Shown: piece by piece, positions 45,832-54,635 of the stretch
Layout: each line of letters begins with the position of its first letter
How positions within the stretch are numbered: position 1 is the first letter of the stretch
NCBI RefSeq assembly: GCF_900142085.1
Contig: NZ_FQZQ01000005.1
Coordinates: forward strand, 124,001-188,000
Source: Shimia gijangensis
Lineage (GTDB): Bacteria > Pseudomonadota > Alphaproteobacteria > Rhodobacterales > Rhodobacteraceae
Direction: 5' to 3'
Length of the DNA: 64,000 nucleotides
The notes under the pieces: model-generated
The model's input: only the letters and a program-made list of their open reading frames with translations
Told to the model about the DNA's origin: nothing
The model's database searches: none
Translations under genes and position numbers: made by a program

Positions 45832-46250
45832 CGGACCCAACTGACGATTGAAGCAGACGGCATCGCCCCGGACTGGCGCGCCTTTTCCTTGCCACCTGCG
45901 AAAGCCGCCATCGTAGGAATACCCCGAATGCCATATTTTGCGCCCGCCTGCGGGTGGTCCTCGGTGTTCAACTTGACCAAGCGCGCCTGGCCGCCCAAGT
46001 CGTTGGCCGCCTGCGTGAACTGCGGCGCCATTTGACGACAGGGCCCGCACCAGGGCGCCCAGAAATCTACCACCAGCGGCACATCGTCATTGCGCGCAGC
46101 CTTTTGCAACGTAGCCAGATCAACCTCGACCACTTTGCCCGACAGCAACCGGCTGCCGCAGGTGCCGCATTTTGCTCCTGCCCCCAGCTTGTCCACTGGC
46201 ACACGGTTTACCTGACCACAGTCGAGGCACGTCAGCTTCTTGCCGCTCAT
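45819..46250 (-). CDS. trxC: Thioredoxin TrxC (thioredoxin 2)
   Basis: A 143-residue thioredoxin with an N-terminal zinc domain (CLDCGQ and CGTCGS) and the active site WCGPC (Cys68, Cys71) in FWAPWCGPC. This zinc-plus-thioredoxin layout is diagnostic for TrxC. It reduces protein disulfides in the cytoplasm. It is convergent with and slightly overlaps the upstream flavoprotein gene. Confidence 0.93.
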   Translation of the reverse strand: MSGKKLTCLDCGQVNRVPVDKLGAGAKCGTCGSRLLSGKVVEVDLATLQKAARNDDVPLVVDFWAPWCGPCRQMAPQFTQAANDLGGQARLVKLNTEDHPQAGAKYGIRGIPTMAAFAGGKEKARQSGAMPSASIVSWVRQNL

Positions 46251-46319
46251 CGGTTATTTCCTTAACATCGCTCTTTTTGCATATTTAGGGCACACCTCTG
46301 GCATTTTGAACCCTGCACC

Positions 46320-46353
46320 AAAAAAAAGGGGCCAGAGGTTTCCCTCTGACCCT
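46320..46353 (-). terminator. Rho-independent terminator of the pyrimidine ABC operon
   Basis: On the minus strand GGGTCAGAGG-GAAA-CCTCTGGCCC is followed by eight T. It lies 25 bases after the binding-protein stop (46379), a textbook intrinsic terminator. Confidence 0.9.
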
Positions 46354-46378
46354 CCTCCACTCCCCGTGGAAGAAACGC

Positions 46379-47368
46379 TTAGTTCAGCGCCTTATCTGTG
46401 ATCGCATGGGTCCATGCGCCCTCAGGTTTCTTGGTGATGACAGGATCAGAACCGCCCGACATCAGGCTGTCTACGGTGCGGTCAAAGTCTGCCGGGTCCA
46501 GCGCGCCGTTTGAACCGGCGGTCAGCTTGGCCACTTCAGACATCATACGCTTTTGGTGCTCTTCGGTTTGAGCACCCGACGCGTCATTGTCCAGAACGAT
46601 CATGGCGGCATCATCTGGGTTCGATTCAGCCCATTTCCAGCCCTTCATCGACGCCCGCACAAAGCGCACCATCTTGTCCTGGAACGCGGCATCCTTGAGG
46701 TTTTCTTCCATGACATACATGCCATCCTCAAGTGTCGCGACGCCTTGGTCTTCGTATTTGAACACCATCAACTCTTCTGGTGTCAGACCGGCATCAATGA
46801 TCTGCCAATATTCATTATAGGTCATGGTGGACACACAAGCCGCCTGACCTTGCAGGATGGGATCAACGTTAAAGCCTTGCTTCAGAACGGTGACGCCACC
46901 ATCTGAGCCATCTGTTGCCAGACCCAGTTTGCTCATCCAGCTGAGGAACGGATATTCGTTACCAAAGAACCAAACGCCCAGTGTTTTGCCTGCGAAGTCA
47001 TCAGGTGAAGACACGCCTGCATCCTTGCGACAGGTCAGCATCATGCCCGACGATTTGAAAGGTTGCGCAATGTTAACCAGCGCCAGACCTTTTTCGCGGG
47101 ACGCCAGAGCAGACGGCATCCAGTCCAGAACCACATCAGCACCGCCACCCGCGATCACTTGCGCCGGAGCGATATCAGGACCGCCCGGTTTGATCGTTAC
47201 ATTCAGGCCTTCGTCGGCATAAAAGCCTTTGTCCAGCGCCACGTAATAGCCCGCAAACTGGGCTTGCGTGACCCATTTCAACTGCAGCGTCACATCATCG
47301 GCCGCATTCGCGATTGAGGCCGCCAGCCCCAAAGCCGCTGCGCCTAATGTTTTGATGATCATTTTCAT
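46379..47368 (-). CDS. ABC transporter substrate-binding protein, NMT1/THI5 family (pyrimidine-related)
   Basis: A 329-residue periplasmic protein with a signal peptide (cleavage near IANA-AD) and an NMT1/THI5-type fold: LQLKWVTQAQFAGYYVALDKGFY at the start of the mature protein and GGGADVVLDWMPSAL. In this family ligands include thiamine precursors and pyrimidine derivatives. Position at the end of a dihydropyrimidinase operon points to a dihydropyrimidine, hydantoin or related nitrogen compound. Confidence 0.88.
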   Translation of the reverse strand: MKMIIKTLGAAALGLAASIANAADDVTLQLKWVTQAQFAGYYVALDKGFYADEGLNVTIKPGGPDIAPAQVIAGGGADVVLDWMPSALASREKGLALVNIAQPFKSSGMMLTCRKDAGVSSPDDFAGKTLGVWFFGNEYPFLSWMSKLGLATDGSDGGVTVLKQGFNVDPILQGQAACVSTMTYNEYWQIIDAGLTPEELMVFKYEDQGVATLEDGMYVMEENLKDAAFQDKMVRFVRASMKGWKWAESNPDDAAMIVLDNDASGAQTEEHQKRMMSEVAKLTAGSNGALDPADFDRTVDSLMSGGSDPVITKKPEGAWTHAITDKALN

Positions 47369-47415
47369 TTTTTACACTCTCCTTGTTGAACTTGATTTTT
47401 TTGTACTTGTTATTG

Positions 47416-48261
47416 TTACTCTTGCCCTCGTTGCGACGGGTGCCAGAAGGTCACCGCCTTTTCCAGCAACGCAACACCCCCATAAAATGCCGACCCTACG
47501 ATCGCCGCGACAACGATCTCAGCCCAGACCATATCCAATGCCAGCCGTCCCACCTCGGTCGAAATACGAAATCCCATGCCCTTGATGGGCGAACCAAAGA
47601 ATTCGGCCACAATAGCACCAATAAGCGCCAGCGTTGTTGAAATTTTGAGCCCATTGAAAATGAACGGCATGGCCGCAGGCAGGCGTAACTTCAGCAGGGT
47701 TTGCGGATAGCTTGCCGCATAGGTGCGCATCAGGTCACGCTGCATGTGGTCTGTCGCTTGCAGACCCTGGACCGTGTTCACCAGCATTGGGAAGAACACC
47801 ATAATGACCACAACCGCCGCTTTGGATTGCCAGTCAAATCCGAACCACATCACCAGAATGGGCGCCATGCCAATGACGGGTAGGGCTGCCACGAAATTCC
47901 CAATTGGCAAAAGGCCCCTCTGCAGAAACGGAAAGCGATCAATGACAACAGCGATCAGAAACGCAGCGCCACACCCGATGATATAGCCGCTCAGTGCACC
48001 CTTGATGACCGTCTGCACAAAATCCTGCCATAGGATACTCGTCGAGCTCGCGAACCGAACCGCGATCATTGACGGCGGCGGCAAAAGAACCGGGTTGATA
48101 TTGAACCCCTGCACGACACATTCCCAAATAGCGATCAAAGTCACGCCAAACAGAACGGGCACGACCAGTCGTGTGAGCCGCGTTTTGGGCAGGTTGGCCA
48201 GCCAGACATTGAGACCCCAGCCGACCAGCCACACAACGATCCCTGCAATCAGCCAGCTCAT
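47416..48261 (-). CDS. ABC transporter permease (SsuC/TauC type)
   Basis: A 281-residue BPD-type permease with about seven membrane segments and the EAA-like loop YPQTLLKLRLPAAMPFIFNGLK. Overlaps the upstream permease gene by four bases. One half of the channel for the pyrimidine-related importer. Confidence 0.9.
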   Translation of the reverse strand: MSWLIAGIVVWLVGWGLNVWLANLPKTRLTRLVVPVLFGVTLIAIWECVVQGFNINPVLLPPPSMIAVRFASSTSILWQDFVQTVIKGALSGYIIGCGAAFLIAVVIDRFPFLQRGLLPIGNFVAALPVIGMAPILVMWFGFDWQSKAAVVVIMVFFPMLVNTVQGLQATDHMQRDLMRTYAASYPQTLLKLRLPAAMPFIFNGLKISTTLALIGAIVAEFFGSPIKGMGFRISTEVGRLALDMVWAEIVVAAIVGSAFYGGVALLEKAVTFWHPSQRGQE

Positions 48262-49145
48262 TGTGCCATCCCCATCCGTTTGAGAACATGTTTCTGGATC
48301 ACCCCGATGATCCCAACCAACGCTGCCGCAAGGGCCGCAGCCGTCAGCAACGCGCTCCAGATTTGAATGGTTTGACCGTAATAGCTCCCGCCCAGCAGGC
48401 GTGCACCCAATCCGGCCACAGCCCCGGTGGGCAATTCACCCACAATGGCCCCAACCAACGAGGCTGCCATCGCCACTTTGAGCGAGGTAAACAAATACGG
48501 CATGGAGGAAGGAAGACGCAGCTTCCAGAACTCCTGGTTGCCCGAGGCATTCCAGGTTTTCATCTGATCCAGTTGCATATGATCCGGACTGCGCAGCCCT
48601 TTGACCATGCCCACGACCACCGGGAAGAACGACAGATACATCGAGATCACCGCTTTGGGCAGCAGACCGGAAATGCCAATCGCATTCAGCACCACGATAA
48701 TCATCGGGGCAATCGCGAGGATAGGAATGGTCTGGCTGGCAATCACCCACGGCATGATGCTCATGTCCATGGTGCGGTTGTAAACAATCCCCACCGCCAA
48801 TGCGATGCCCAGCGCCGTTCCCAGCACAAAGCCCAGCAACGTTGAACTCAGCGTAATCCAGCTATGATAAATGAGTGACCGTTTGGAAAACGCCTTGCCG
48901 CGCAAAACCATGTCGCCCGTGGTTTTCCAAATCTCGGCCCCAACCTGATGCGGCGGTGGCAGTTTGGGCTTCTTCTGGTTCATGGTGTCGGCAATCAACT
49001 CCGAGGTCGACAATTCCACCCCGGCGCGTTTCGCTTTGTCATGGGCCCAGGCAGAATTCAGCGCCACGGACCCTGCATACCAAAGCACAAAGATGGCAAT
49101 CACAACCGTGATGATAGGGCCAATTCTAAACCAAAGTCCGCGCAT
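48258..49145 (-). CDS. ABC transporter permease (SsuC/TauC type)
   Basis: A 295-residue permease with an N-terminal helix and six more membrane segments; the EAA-like loop is GNQEFWKLRLPSSMPYLFTSLK. It is a paralogue of the 281-residue permease, so the channel is a heterodimer. One base overlaps the ATPase stop. Confidence 0.9.
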   Translation of the reverse strand: MRGLWFRIGPIITVVIAIFVLWYAGSVALNSAWAHDKAKRAGVELSTSELIADTMNQKKPKLPPPHQVGAEIWKTTGDMVLRGKAFSKRSLIYHSWITLSSTLLGFVLGTALGIALAVGIVYNRTMDMSIMPWVIASQTIPILAIAPMIIVVLNAIGISGLLPKAVISMYLSFFPVVVGMVKGLRSPDHMQLDQMKTWNASGNQEFWKLRLPSSMPYLFTSLKVAMAASLVGAIVGELPTGAVAGLGARLLGGSYYGQTIQIWSALLTAAALAAALVGIIGVIQKHVLKRMGMAQ

Positions 49146-49930
49146 TATACGTCATCCTCGTGGCCAGCCCTCAAGCCATCGCGCACGCGGTGTGCAATCT
49201 TGATAAACTCTTCGCTGTCACGGATGTCCAACGGGCGCTCTTTGGGCAGGGTGCTTTCAATCACATCGGCAATACGGCCCGGACGGGGGCTCATCACCAC
49301 GATCTTGGTCGACAGATACACCGCCTCGGGGATCGAGTGGGTGACGAAACCAATGGTCTTGTTGGTGCGTGCCCACAGCTCCAAAAGCTGTTCGTTCAGA
49401 TGGTCACGCACGATCTCATCCAGCGCACCAAAGGGTTCATCCATCAACAGAATATCCGCGTGAAACGCCAACGCCCGTGCAATCGACGCACGTTGCTGCA
49501 TGCCGCCCGAAAGCTGCCACGGGAATTTCTTTTCGAACCCGTCCAGATGCACAAGGTCCAGCACCTCATTAACGGCGGCATCCTGTTCGGCTTTGCTCAC
49601 GCCCATGATTTCAAGCGGCAGGCGAATGTTGCCGCCAATCGTGCGCCACGGATAGAGTCCCGCGTGTTGGAACACATAGCCATAGGCACGCGCCATGCGG
49701 GCTTCTTCTGCCGATACACCATTGACCGTGATATCCCCGGCTGTGGGTTTCTCAAGGTCCGCCATCACCCGCAGGAACGTGGTTTTGCCACAGCCCGACG
49801 GGCCGATGAAGCTCACGAAATCGCCTTTGTTGATATCTAGGTTGATATCCTGCAACGCATGCACAGGGCCATCGTTGGTCTGAAAGGTCAGCGAAAGGTT
49901 TTTCGCGCTGATAACCGGGTCAGTTGTCAC
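49145..49930 (-). CDS. ABC transporter ATP-binding protein (SsuB/TauB type)
   Basis: A 261-residue ATPase with Walker A GPSGCGKTT (about 42-50), signature LSGGMQQRASIARA and Walker B ILLMDEPFGALD. SsuB/TauB-like ATPases go with NMT1/THI5-type binding proteins. It energises the two permeases downstream. Confidence 0.93.
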   Translation of the reverse strand: MTTDPVISAKNLSLTFQTNDGPVHALQDINLDINKGDFVSFIGPSGCGKTTFLRVMADLEKPTAGDITVNGVSAEEARMARAYGYVFQHAGLYPWRTIGGNIRLPLEIMGVSKAEQDAAVNEVLDLVHLDGFEKKFPWQLSGGMQQRASIARALAFHADILLMDEPFGALDEIVRDHLNEQLLELWARTNKTIGFVTHSIPEAVYLSTKIVVMSPRPGRIADVIESTLPKERPLDIRDSEEFIKIAHRVRDGLRAGHEDDV

Positions 49931-49970
49931 TGTATTCTTGCTCCGCTGGCCAAATGGCTTGCTAGGGATC

Positions 49971-49992
49971 GGCCCCGCCCTTTGGCGAGGCC
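49971..49992 (-). other. Intercistronic hairpin after dihydropyrimidinase
   Basis: On the minus strand GGCCTCGCC-AAAG-GGCGGGGCC folds into a nine-bp stem with one G-U pair, nine bases past the hydA stop and 40 bases before the ATPase start. Likely an RNA-processing or stability element inside the operon. Confidence 0.5.
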
Positions 49993-50000
49993 ATCAATGT

Positions 50001-51464
50001 TTAGATACCCGCCGGGATATTCATCGGATCACGCATGATCTGCTTGGGCGAGGTCAGCTCTTTCCACTTTGAAAGGGCCGTGTGGGCCGACGGGAAGGCT
50101 GGACGTGGTACAAACCGGCCCCGACCGGGTTGCGGTTGCGAATTTTGCCCCCAGGCCCAGATCACTTCACCACGGCTGAGCGTGTAACGCGACTGCGCTT
50201 TGACATCGAAGCCTTCGAACACGTTGTAATCCAGAACCGAGTGGTGATTGGCCTGACTGATGGTTTTGGAAATCTTCGGATCCCACACCACGATGTCGGC
50301 ATCAGCCCCTTCCACAATCGCCCCTTTCTTGGGATAGATATTGAGGATTTTCGCCACATTGGTCGAGGTCGCCGCAACAAACTCATTTGGCGTCAAACGC
50401 CCCGTCTCAACCCCTTCGGTCCACAGCACGGCCAGACGTTCCTCAAGCCCGTTAGACCCGTTGGGGATCAGGCAGAAATTGTCTTTGCCCATCAGCTTTT
50501 GCTCGGACGTGAACGCCGCATGGTCAGTCGCGACCACCTGCAGCGAACCCGACTGCAATCCAGCCCACAGGCTTTGCTGATGCTCTTTGTTGCGGAACGG
50601 AGGCGACATCACGCGGCGCGCCGAATGCATCCAGTCGCCGGTGTAATAGACGCTGTCGTCTAGTGTCAGGAACTGGATCAATGGCTCGCCATAAACCCGC
50701 ATGCCCTTTTGACGCGCCCGCCGGATCGCCTCATGCGCCTGCTCACAGGACACATGCACGATGTAAAGCGGCACGCCCGCAGCATCGGCAATGGTGATCG
50801 CACGATTGGCGGCCTCGCCTTCAAACTCGGGCGGGCGGCTATAGGCATGCCCCTCGGGACCGGTGATGCCCTGATCCAGCATCTGTTGCTGCATGTCCGC
50901 CACCAGATCGCCGTTTTCCGCATGCACCATTGGCAGTGCACCCAGCTCTTTACAGCGCTTGAACGAGGCAAACATCTCGTCGTCCTCAATCATCAAGGCG
51001 CCTTTGTAGGCCATGAAATGCTTGAACGAATTGACGCCCATGTCGACGGCATCTTTCATTTCGGTGAACACGTTCTCGTTCCAGCCGGTGATCGCCATGT
51101 GATAGCCAACGTCCGAGCAAATCTGCGGCGCAGATTTCCGGTGCCATTCGTTGATCGCGTTCTTAATCGAGCCATCTTCGCCCGGCAGACAAAAATCCAC
51201 CACCATCGTGGTGCCACCCACCGCCGCAGCCCAGGTGCCGCTCTCAAACGTCTCGGCGGCGGTCGTGCCCATGAACGGCATTTCCAGATGGGTATGCGGG
51301 TCAATCCCGCCGGGGATCACATAGGCGCCTTCGGCATCAATGTATTCATCGCCCTTAAGGTCCTCGCCGATCTGCTTGATGACTTCGCCCTCGATCAGGA
51401 CATCCGCTTTCCATGTGCGATCAGCCGTACAAACGGTGCCGCCTTTGATTACCTTAGTTGTCAT
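50001..51464 (-). CDS. hydA: Dihydropyrimidinase
   Basis: A 487-residue amidohydrolase-superfamily enzyme: GIDPHTHLEMPFMG (His57, His59), the carbamylated lysine in FMAYKGAL (Lys154), VHAENGD, IVHVSCEQAHEA and VVATDHAAF (catalytic Asp). Length and motifs match bacterial dihydropyrimidinases/hydantoinases. It opens dihydrouracil or dihydrothymine to N-carbamoyl-beta-amino acid. Its ATG overlaps the stop of the small membrane protein gene (ATGA). Confidence 0.94.
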   Translation of the reverse strand: MTTKVIKGGTVCTADRTWKADVLIEGEVIKQIGEDLKGDEYIDAEGAYVIPGGIDPHTHLEMPFMGTTAAETFESGTWAAAVGGTTMVVDFCLPGEDGSIKNAINEWHRKSAPQICSDVGYHMAITGWNENVFTEMKDAVDMGVNSFKHFMAYKGALMIEDDEMFASFKRCKELGALPMVHAENGDLVADMQQQMLDQGITGPEGHAYSRPPEFEGEAANRAITIADAAGVPLYIVHVSCEQAHEAIRRARQKGMRVYGEPLIQFLTLDDSVYYTGDWMHSARRVMSPPFRNKEHQQSLWAGLQSGSLQVVATDHAAFTSEQKLMGKDNFCLIPNGSNGLEERLAVLWTEGVETGRLTPNEFVAATSTNVAKILNIYPKKGAIVEGADADIVVWDPKISKTISQANHHSVLDYNVFEGFDVKAQSRYTLSRGEVIWAWGQNSQPQPGRGRFVPRPAFPSAHTALSKWKELTSPKQIMRDPMNIPAGI

Positions 51465-51910
51465 TGAATTCTCCCCTCTTTAACCCGTGCAAAGGCCATG
51501 TTGAAAACGTCCCAAAACGCAATCATGACCAACATCGCGTAGACTCGAAACGCATCATCAGACAGCGCCACACTTTCAACTGTCACTTCACCCAAATGAT
51601 TGGATATACGCCCAAGCAATTGATCTTGTTCTATATTCGGCCAAGCCAGATAAAAAATGTAACCGACCGAGGTAAACACAAACACGATAAACGTGTTGAT
51701 ATAGTACAGCAGAAAGGCCCCAACCGCCGTAAAGATCAGGAACCAGTTTTCGGTCATCGTCTCATAGACTTTCAGAACGAAAAAATGCAGCTCGTTGTCG
51801 GCCCTGGCCCACAGAACATAAGCCGTAAGGCCAAACACGCCCAAGACAAAGTAGACCGAGAACCTTTCTGCGAGGCTATTCATAAATACCAAGCTCTCTG
51901 CACCAGCCAT
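51461..51910 (-). CDS. Small membrane protein inside the pyrimidine operon
   Basis: A 149-residue protein with three hydrophobic segments (about 16-33, 52-75 and 122-139), the second preceded by ENWFLIFTAVGAF. I do not recognise a family. It is translationally coupled to dihydropyrimidinase by an ATGA overlap and follows beta-ureidopropionase by 18 bases, so it probably works in the same pathway, perhaps in substrate or product transport. Confidence 0.75.
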   Translation of the reverse strand: MAGAESLVFMNSLAERFSVYFVLGVFGLTAYVLWARADNELHFFVLKVYETMTENWFLIFTAVGAFLLYYINTFIVFVFTSVGYIFYLAWPNIEQDQLLGRISNHLGEVTVESVALSDDAFRVYAMLVMIAFWDVFNMAFARVKEGRIQ

Positions 51911-51928
51911 CTATGGTGTTTCGTATGT

Positions 51929-53179
51929 TCACTCCACAATCTCCGCCGTTTCCAGCACCGCATGCATCAACACATCTGTGCCTGCAGCGGCCCACTCGCG
52001 TGAAATATCTTCGGCCTCATTGTGAGACAATCCATCTACGCAAGGACACATCACCATTGCCGTCGGGGCCACTTGGTTGATCCAGCAGGCATCATGCCCG
52101 GCACCTGAAATCAGGTCGCGGTGGGAATATCCGAGACGCTCAGCGGCATTGCGCACAGCCGTCACACAGCCTTCATCAAATTCTACGGGGTCAAACCCGC
52201 CGACTTTTTCAAATGCAATGCTCAGACCCATGTCATCCGCGACTTTCTGACCTTCGACGCGCAACCGCGCCTCCATGTCTTCGATCACAGACAGGTTTGG
52301 CGAACGGAAATCCACCGTGAAAACCACTTTGCCGGGGATCACATTGCGGGAATTTGGATAGACATCGATATGCCCCGCAGCGCCCACAGCATGTGGCGCA
52401 TGGCTCCATGCGATTTCATCCACGGCTTCCAGAACCCGCGCCATACCAAGGCCTGCATTTTTACGCATAGGCATCGGGGTTGAGCCGGTATGAGAATCTT
52501 TGCCTTCGATGGTGACTTGGGTCCACGACAGACCCTGCCCGTGCGTGACCACGCCAATATCTTTGCCTTCGGCCTCCAGAATGGGGCCCTGTTCAATGTG
52601 CAACTCGAACATGGCATGCATCTTACGCGCGCCAACCTCTTCATCGCCGCACCAGCCGATGCGCTTTAACTCATCGCCAAATTTCATCCCTTCGGCGTCT
52701 TCGCGATCATAGGCCCAGTCCTGCGTGTGAATGCCCGCAAACACACCTGACGACAACATCGCCGGCGCATAGCGCGTGCCTTCTTCGTTGGTCCAGTTGG
52801 TCACCACAATCGGGTGCTTGGTCTTGATCCCAAGATCCTTCATCGTGCGCAGAATTTCCAAGCCGCCCAGAACGCCAAGGACACCGTCATACTTGCCACC
52901 GGTTGGCTGCGTGTCCAAATGAGAGCCCACATAAACTGGCAGTGCGTCGGGGTCGGTGCCGGGGTATTCGGCAAACATGTTGCCCATCGTATCAAGCCCC
53001 ATGGTACAGCCCACGGCCTCGCACCATGTTTGGAACAACGCACGTCCTTCACCATCTTCGTCCGTCACGGTCTGGCGATTGTTGCCGCCAGCAACACCGG
53101 GGCCAATCTTGGCCATCTCCATCAAACTGTCCCACAAACGGTCGCTGTTGATTTTCAGGTTTTCACCGGGTGCCGCCAT
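51929..53179 (-). CDS. Beta-ureidopropionase / N-carbamoyl-amino acid hydrolase (Zn-dependent, HyuC type)
   Basis: A 416-residue M20/HyuC-type amidase. GSHLDTQPTGGKYDGVLGVLGGLE holds the first metal ligands, TNEEGTRY the Glu-Glu pair, ELHIEQGP the His, and SGAGHDACWI the last His. It hydrolyses N-carbamoyl-beta-alanine (or beta-aminoisobutyrate) to the beta-amino acid, ammonia and CO2, completing reductive pyrimidine breakdown. It is the first gene of the leftward operon, downstream of two RutR-like palindromes. Confidence 0.92.
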   Translation of the reverse strand: MAAPGENLKINSDRLWDSLMEMAKIGPGVAGGNNRQTVTDEDGEGRALFQTWCEAVGCTMGLDTMGNMFAEYPGTDPDALPVYVGSHLDTQPTGGKYDGVLGVLGGLEILRTMKDLGIKTKHPIVVTNWTNEEGTRYAPAMLSSGVFAGIHTQDWAYDREDAEGMKFGDELKRIGWCGDEEVGARKMHAMFELHIEQGPILEAEGKDIGVVTHGQGLSWTQVTIEGKDSHTGSTPMPMRKNAGLGMARVLEAVDEIAWSHAPHAVGAAGHIDVYPNSRNVIPGKVVFTVDFRSPNLSVIEDMEARLRVEGQKVADDMGLSIAFEKVGGFDPVEFDEGCVTAVRNAAERLGYSHRDLISGAGHDACWINQVAPTAMVMCPCVDGLSHNEAEDISREWAAAGTDVLMHAVLETAEIVE

Positions 53180-53239
53180 TGTTCTCTCCCTTGCCGTTTC
53201 ACGCGTCGGACCTTGAGGCCTCTTGCAATCGCGCGCTTC

Positions 53240-53255
53240 CTGACCGTATGGTCAA
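53240..53255. promoter_or_regulatory. RutR-like operator 1
   Basis: CTGACCGTATGGTCAA matches the E. coli RutR consensus TTGACCA-NN-TGGTCAA at 12 of 14 defined positions. It lies 61 bases upstream of the amidase start, in the region divergent to the first TetR gene. Confidence 0.65.
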
Positions 53256-53272
53256 GATCAGAGCACCACAAC

Positions 53273-53288
53273 CTGACCAATCGGTCAA
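53273..53288. promoter_or_regulatory. RutR-like operator 2
   Basis: CTGACCAATCGGTCAA matches the same consensus at 12 of 14 positions. Its centre is 33 bases from operator 1 (about three helical turns), and it ends 25 bases before the TetR start, fitting autorepression. Confidence 0.65.
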
Positions 53289-53312
53289 GAAAATTCTCGG
53301 ACCCGAAACTGC

Positions 53313-53948
53313 ATGCCATACGCCGCACGCCCCAACAGCAAAAAAGAACGCCGCCAAGAGAATGAAAAGCTTATTTTGGCGGCAGCCGAAAAAGTCTTTG
53401 CAGAAGCGGGGTTTGGCGGGGCTACGATGCAGTTGATTGCCGATGTTGCGGGCCTTCCCAAAGCCAATCTGCACTATTATTTCCCCACCAAAGAAGCCTT
53501 GTACAGGCAGGTCGTTCAGAACATCTTTCAGATCTGGTTACAGGCCGCTGATGTCTTTGACGCCGCAGATGGCCCCGAAGAGGGAATCGGGGCCTATATT
53601 GACGCCAAGATGGAAATCTCGCGTCACCACCCTGCGGGATCCAAGGTCTGGGCCAGCGAGGTGATGCATCGCGCGCCGGTCATTCAGGACTATCTTGAAA
53701 CCACACTGGCCGAATGGACCCAAGGCCGTATCGCGGTCATCGAACGCTGGATCGAAGAGGGACGCATGGACGCCATCGACCCACGCCATCTCCTCTATAT
53801 GCTTTGGGCCACGACGCAGCATTATGCCGACTTTGGTCACCAGATTGACACGCTCAACAACGGCATGCCGCTCAGTGATGCACAATGGGAAGAGGCCAAG
53901 ACCTCGGTCAAGCAAATCATCCTGCGCGGCATTGGCGCTACTGGCTAG
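53313..53948 (+). CDS. TetR-family regulator, RutR-like (first copy)
   Basis: A 211-residue TetR protein: helix-turn-helix with AEAGFGGATMQLIADVAGLPKANLHYYFPTKEALY (about 32-65) and a RutR-type C-terminal domain recognisable by VMHRAPVI, PRHLLYMLWATTQHYADF. RutR senses uracil or thymine in E. coli. Location divergent from the pyrimidine operon and next to RutR-like palindromes supports the same role here. Confidence 0.88.
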   Translation: MPYAARPNSKKERRQENEKLILAAAEKVFAEAGFGGATMQLIADVAGLPKANLHYYFPTKEALYRQVVQNIFQIWLQAADVFDAADGPEEGIGAYIDAKMEISRHHPAGSKVWASEVMHRAPVIQDYLETTLAEWTQGRIAVIERWIEEGRMDAIDPRHLLYMLWATTQHYADFGHQIDTLNNGMPLSDAQWEEAKTSVKQIILRGIGATG

Positions 53949-54009
53949 TCTGGACCTGCACCAATTGACCCCGTAAGGTCTTGTTTCCAACAAACGGCAA
54001 GACGGTCAA

Positions 54010-54633
54010 ATGGCGAGCATCGCACAAACCCAGAAAAAACCCAGCCGCATTCAACAGCGCAATCGATTGCGGATACTGGATGCAGCGCTCGACGTGTTTT
54101 CCCGCAATGGTTACCGAGGGGCGACGCTGGATCAAATTGCCGAGCAATCCGGCCTGTCCAAGCCCAATATCCTCTATTATTTCGATGGCAAGGAAGACAT
54201 TCACGTCACTTTGTTGAATCAACTGATGGAAAGCTGGCTTGAGCCGCTGGAACAGCTTGATCCCAATGGTGAGCCCTTGGATGAAATTCTGGGTTACGTC
54301 AGCCGCAAAGTGGAAATGACCCGAGAATTTCCACGTGAAGGCCGGCTGTTTGCCAATGAAATTCTACAGGGTGCACCGCGCATGGGCCCGCACCTTGAAA
54401 GCGGGCTGAAGCCCCTTTTTGATGAAAAATGCGCTCTTATTCAGCGTTGGATGGACGACGGCAAATTATCTCCGTCCGATCCACGTCATCTGATTTTTTC
54501 AATCTGGTCGACAACGCAGCACTACGCCGACTTTGACGCACAGGTACGGGTTCTGATGGCCCCGGAAAAAGGTGTTTTGGACGGAGCGGGTGTATTCCTG
54601 ATTACGATGTTCCGAAAACTGCTGACACCCTGA
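54010..54633 (+). CDS. TetR-family regulator, RutR-like (second copy)
   Basis: A 207-residue paralogue of the preceding regulator: LDVFSRNGYRGATLDQIAEQSGLSKPNILYYFDGKEDIHV (HTH) and FANEILQGAPRMG, PRHLIFSIWSTTQHYADF (C-terminal domain, closer to E. coli RutR). A TTGACC/GGTCTT pair at 53965-53982 precedes it, but with wider spacing than the operators above. The MFS gene begins two bases after its stop. Confidence 0.88.
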   Translation: MASIAQTQKKPSRIQQRNRLRILDAALDVFSRNGYRGATLDQIAEQSGLSKPNILYYFDGKEDIHVTLLNQLMESWLEPLEQLDPNGEPLDEILGYVSRKVEMTREFPREGRLFANEILQGAPRMGPHLESGLKPLFDEKCALIQRWMDDGKLSPSDPRHLIFSIWSTTQHYADFDAQVRVLMAPEKGVLDGAGVFLITMFRKLLTP

Positions 54634-54635
54634 AA

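Noticed and set aside
53965-53982. TTGACC/GGTCTT pair between the two tetR genes as a third RutR-like operator
   Set aside because: The half-sites are six bases apart instead of four and the right half is imperfect, so I did not list it as a site.
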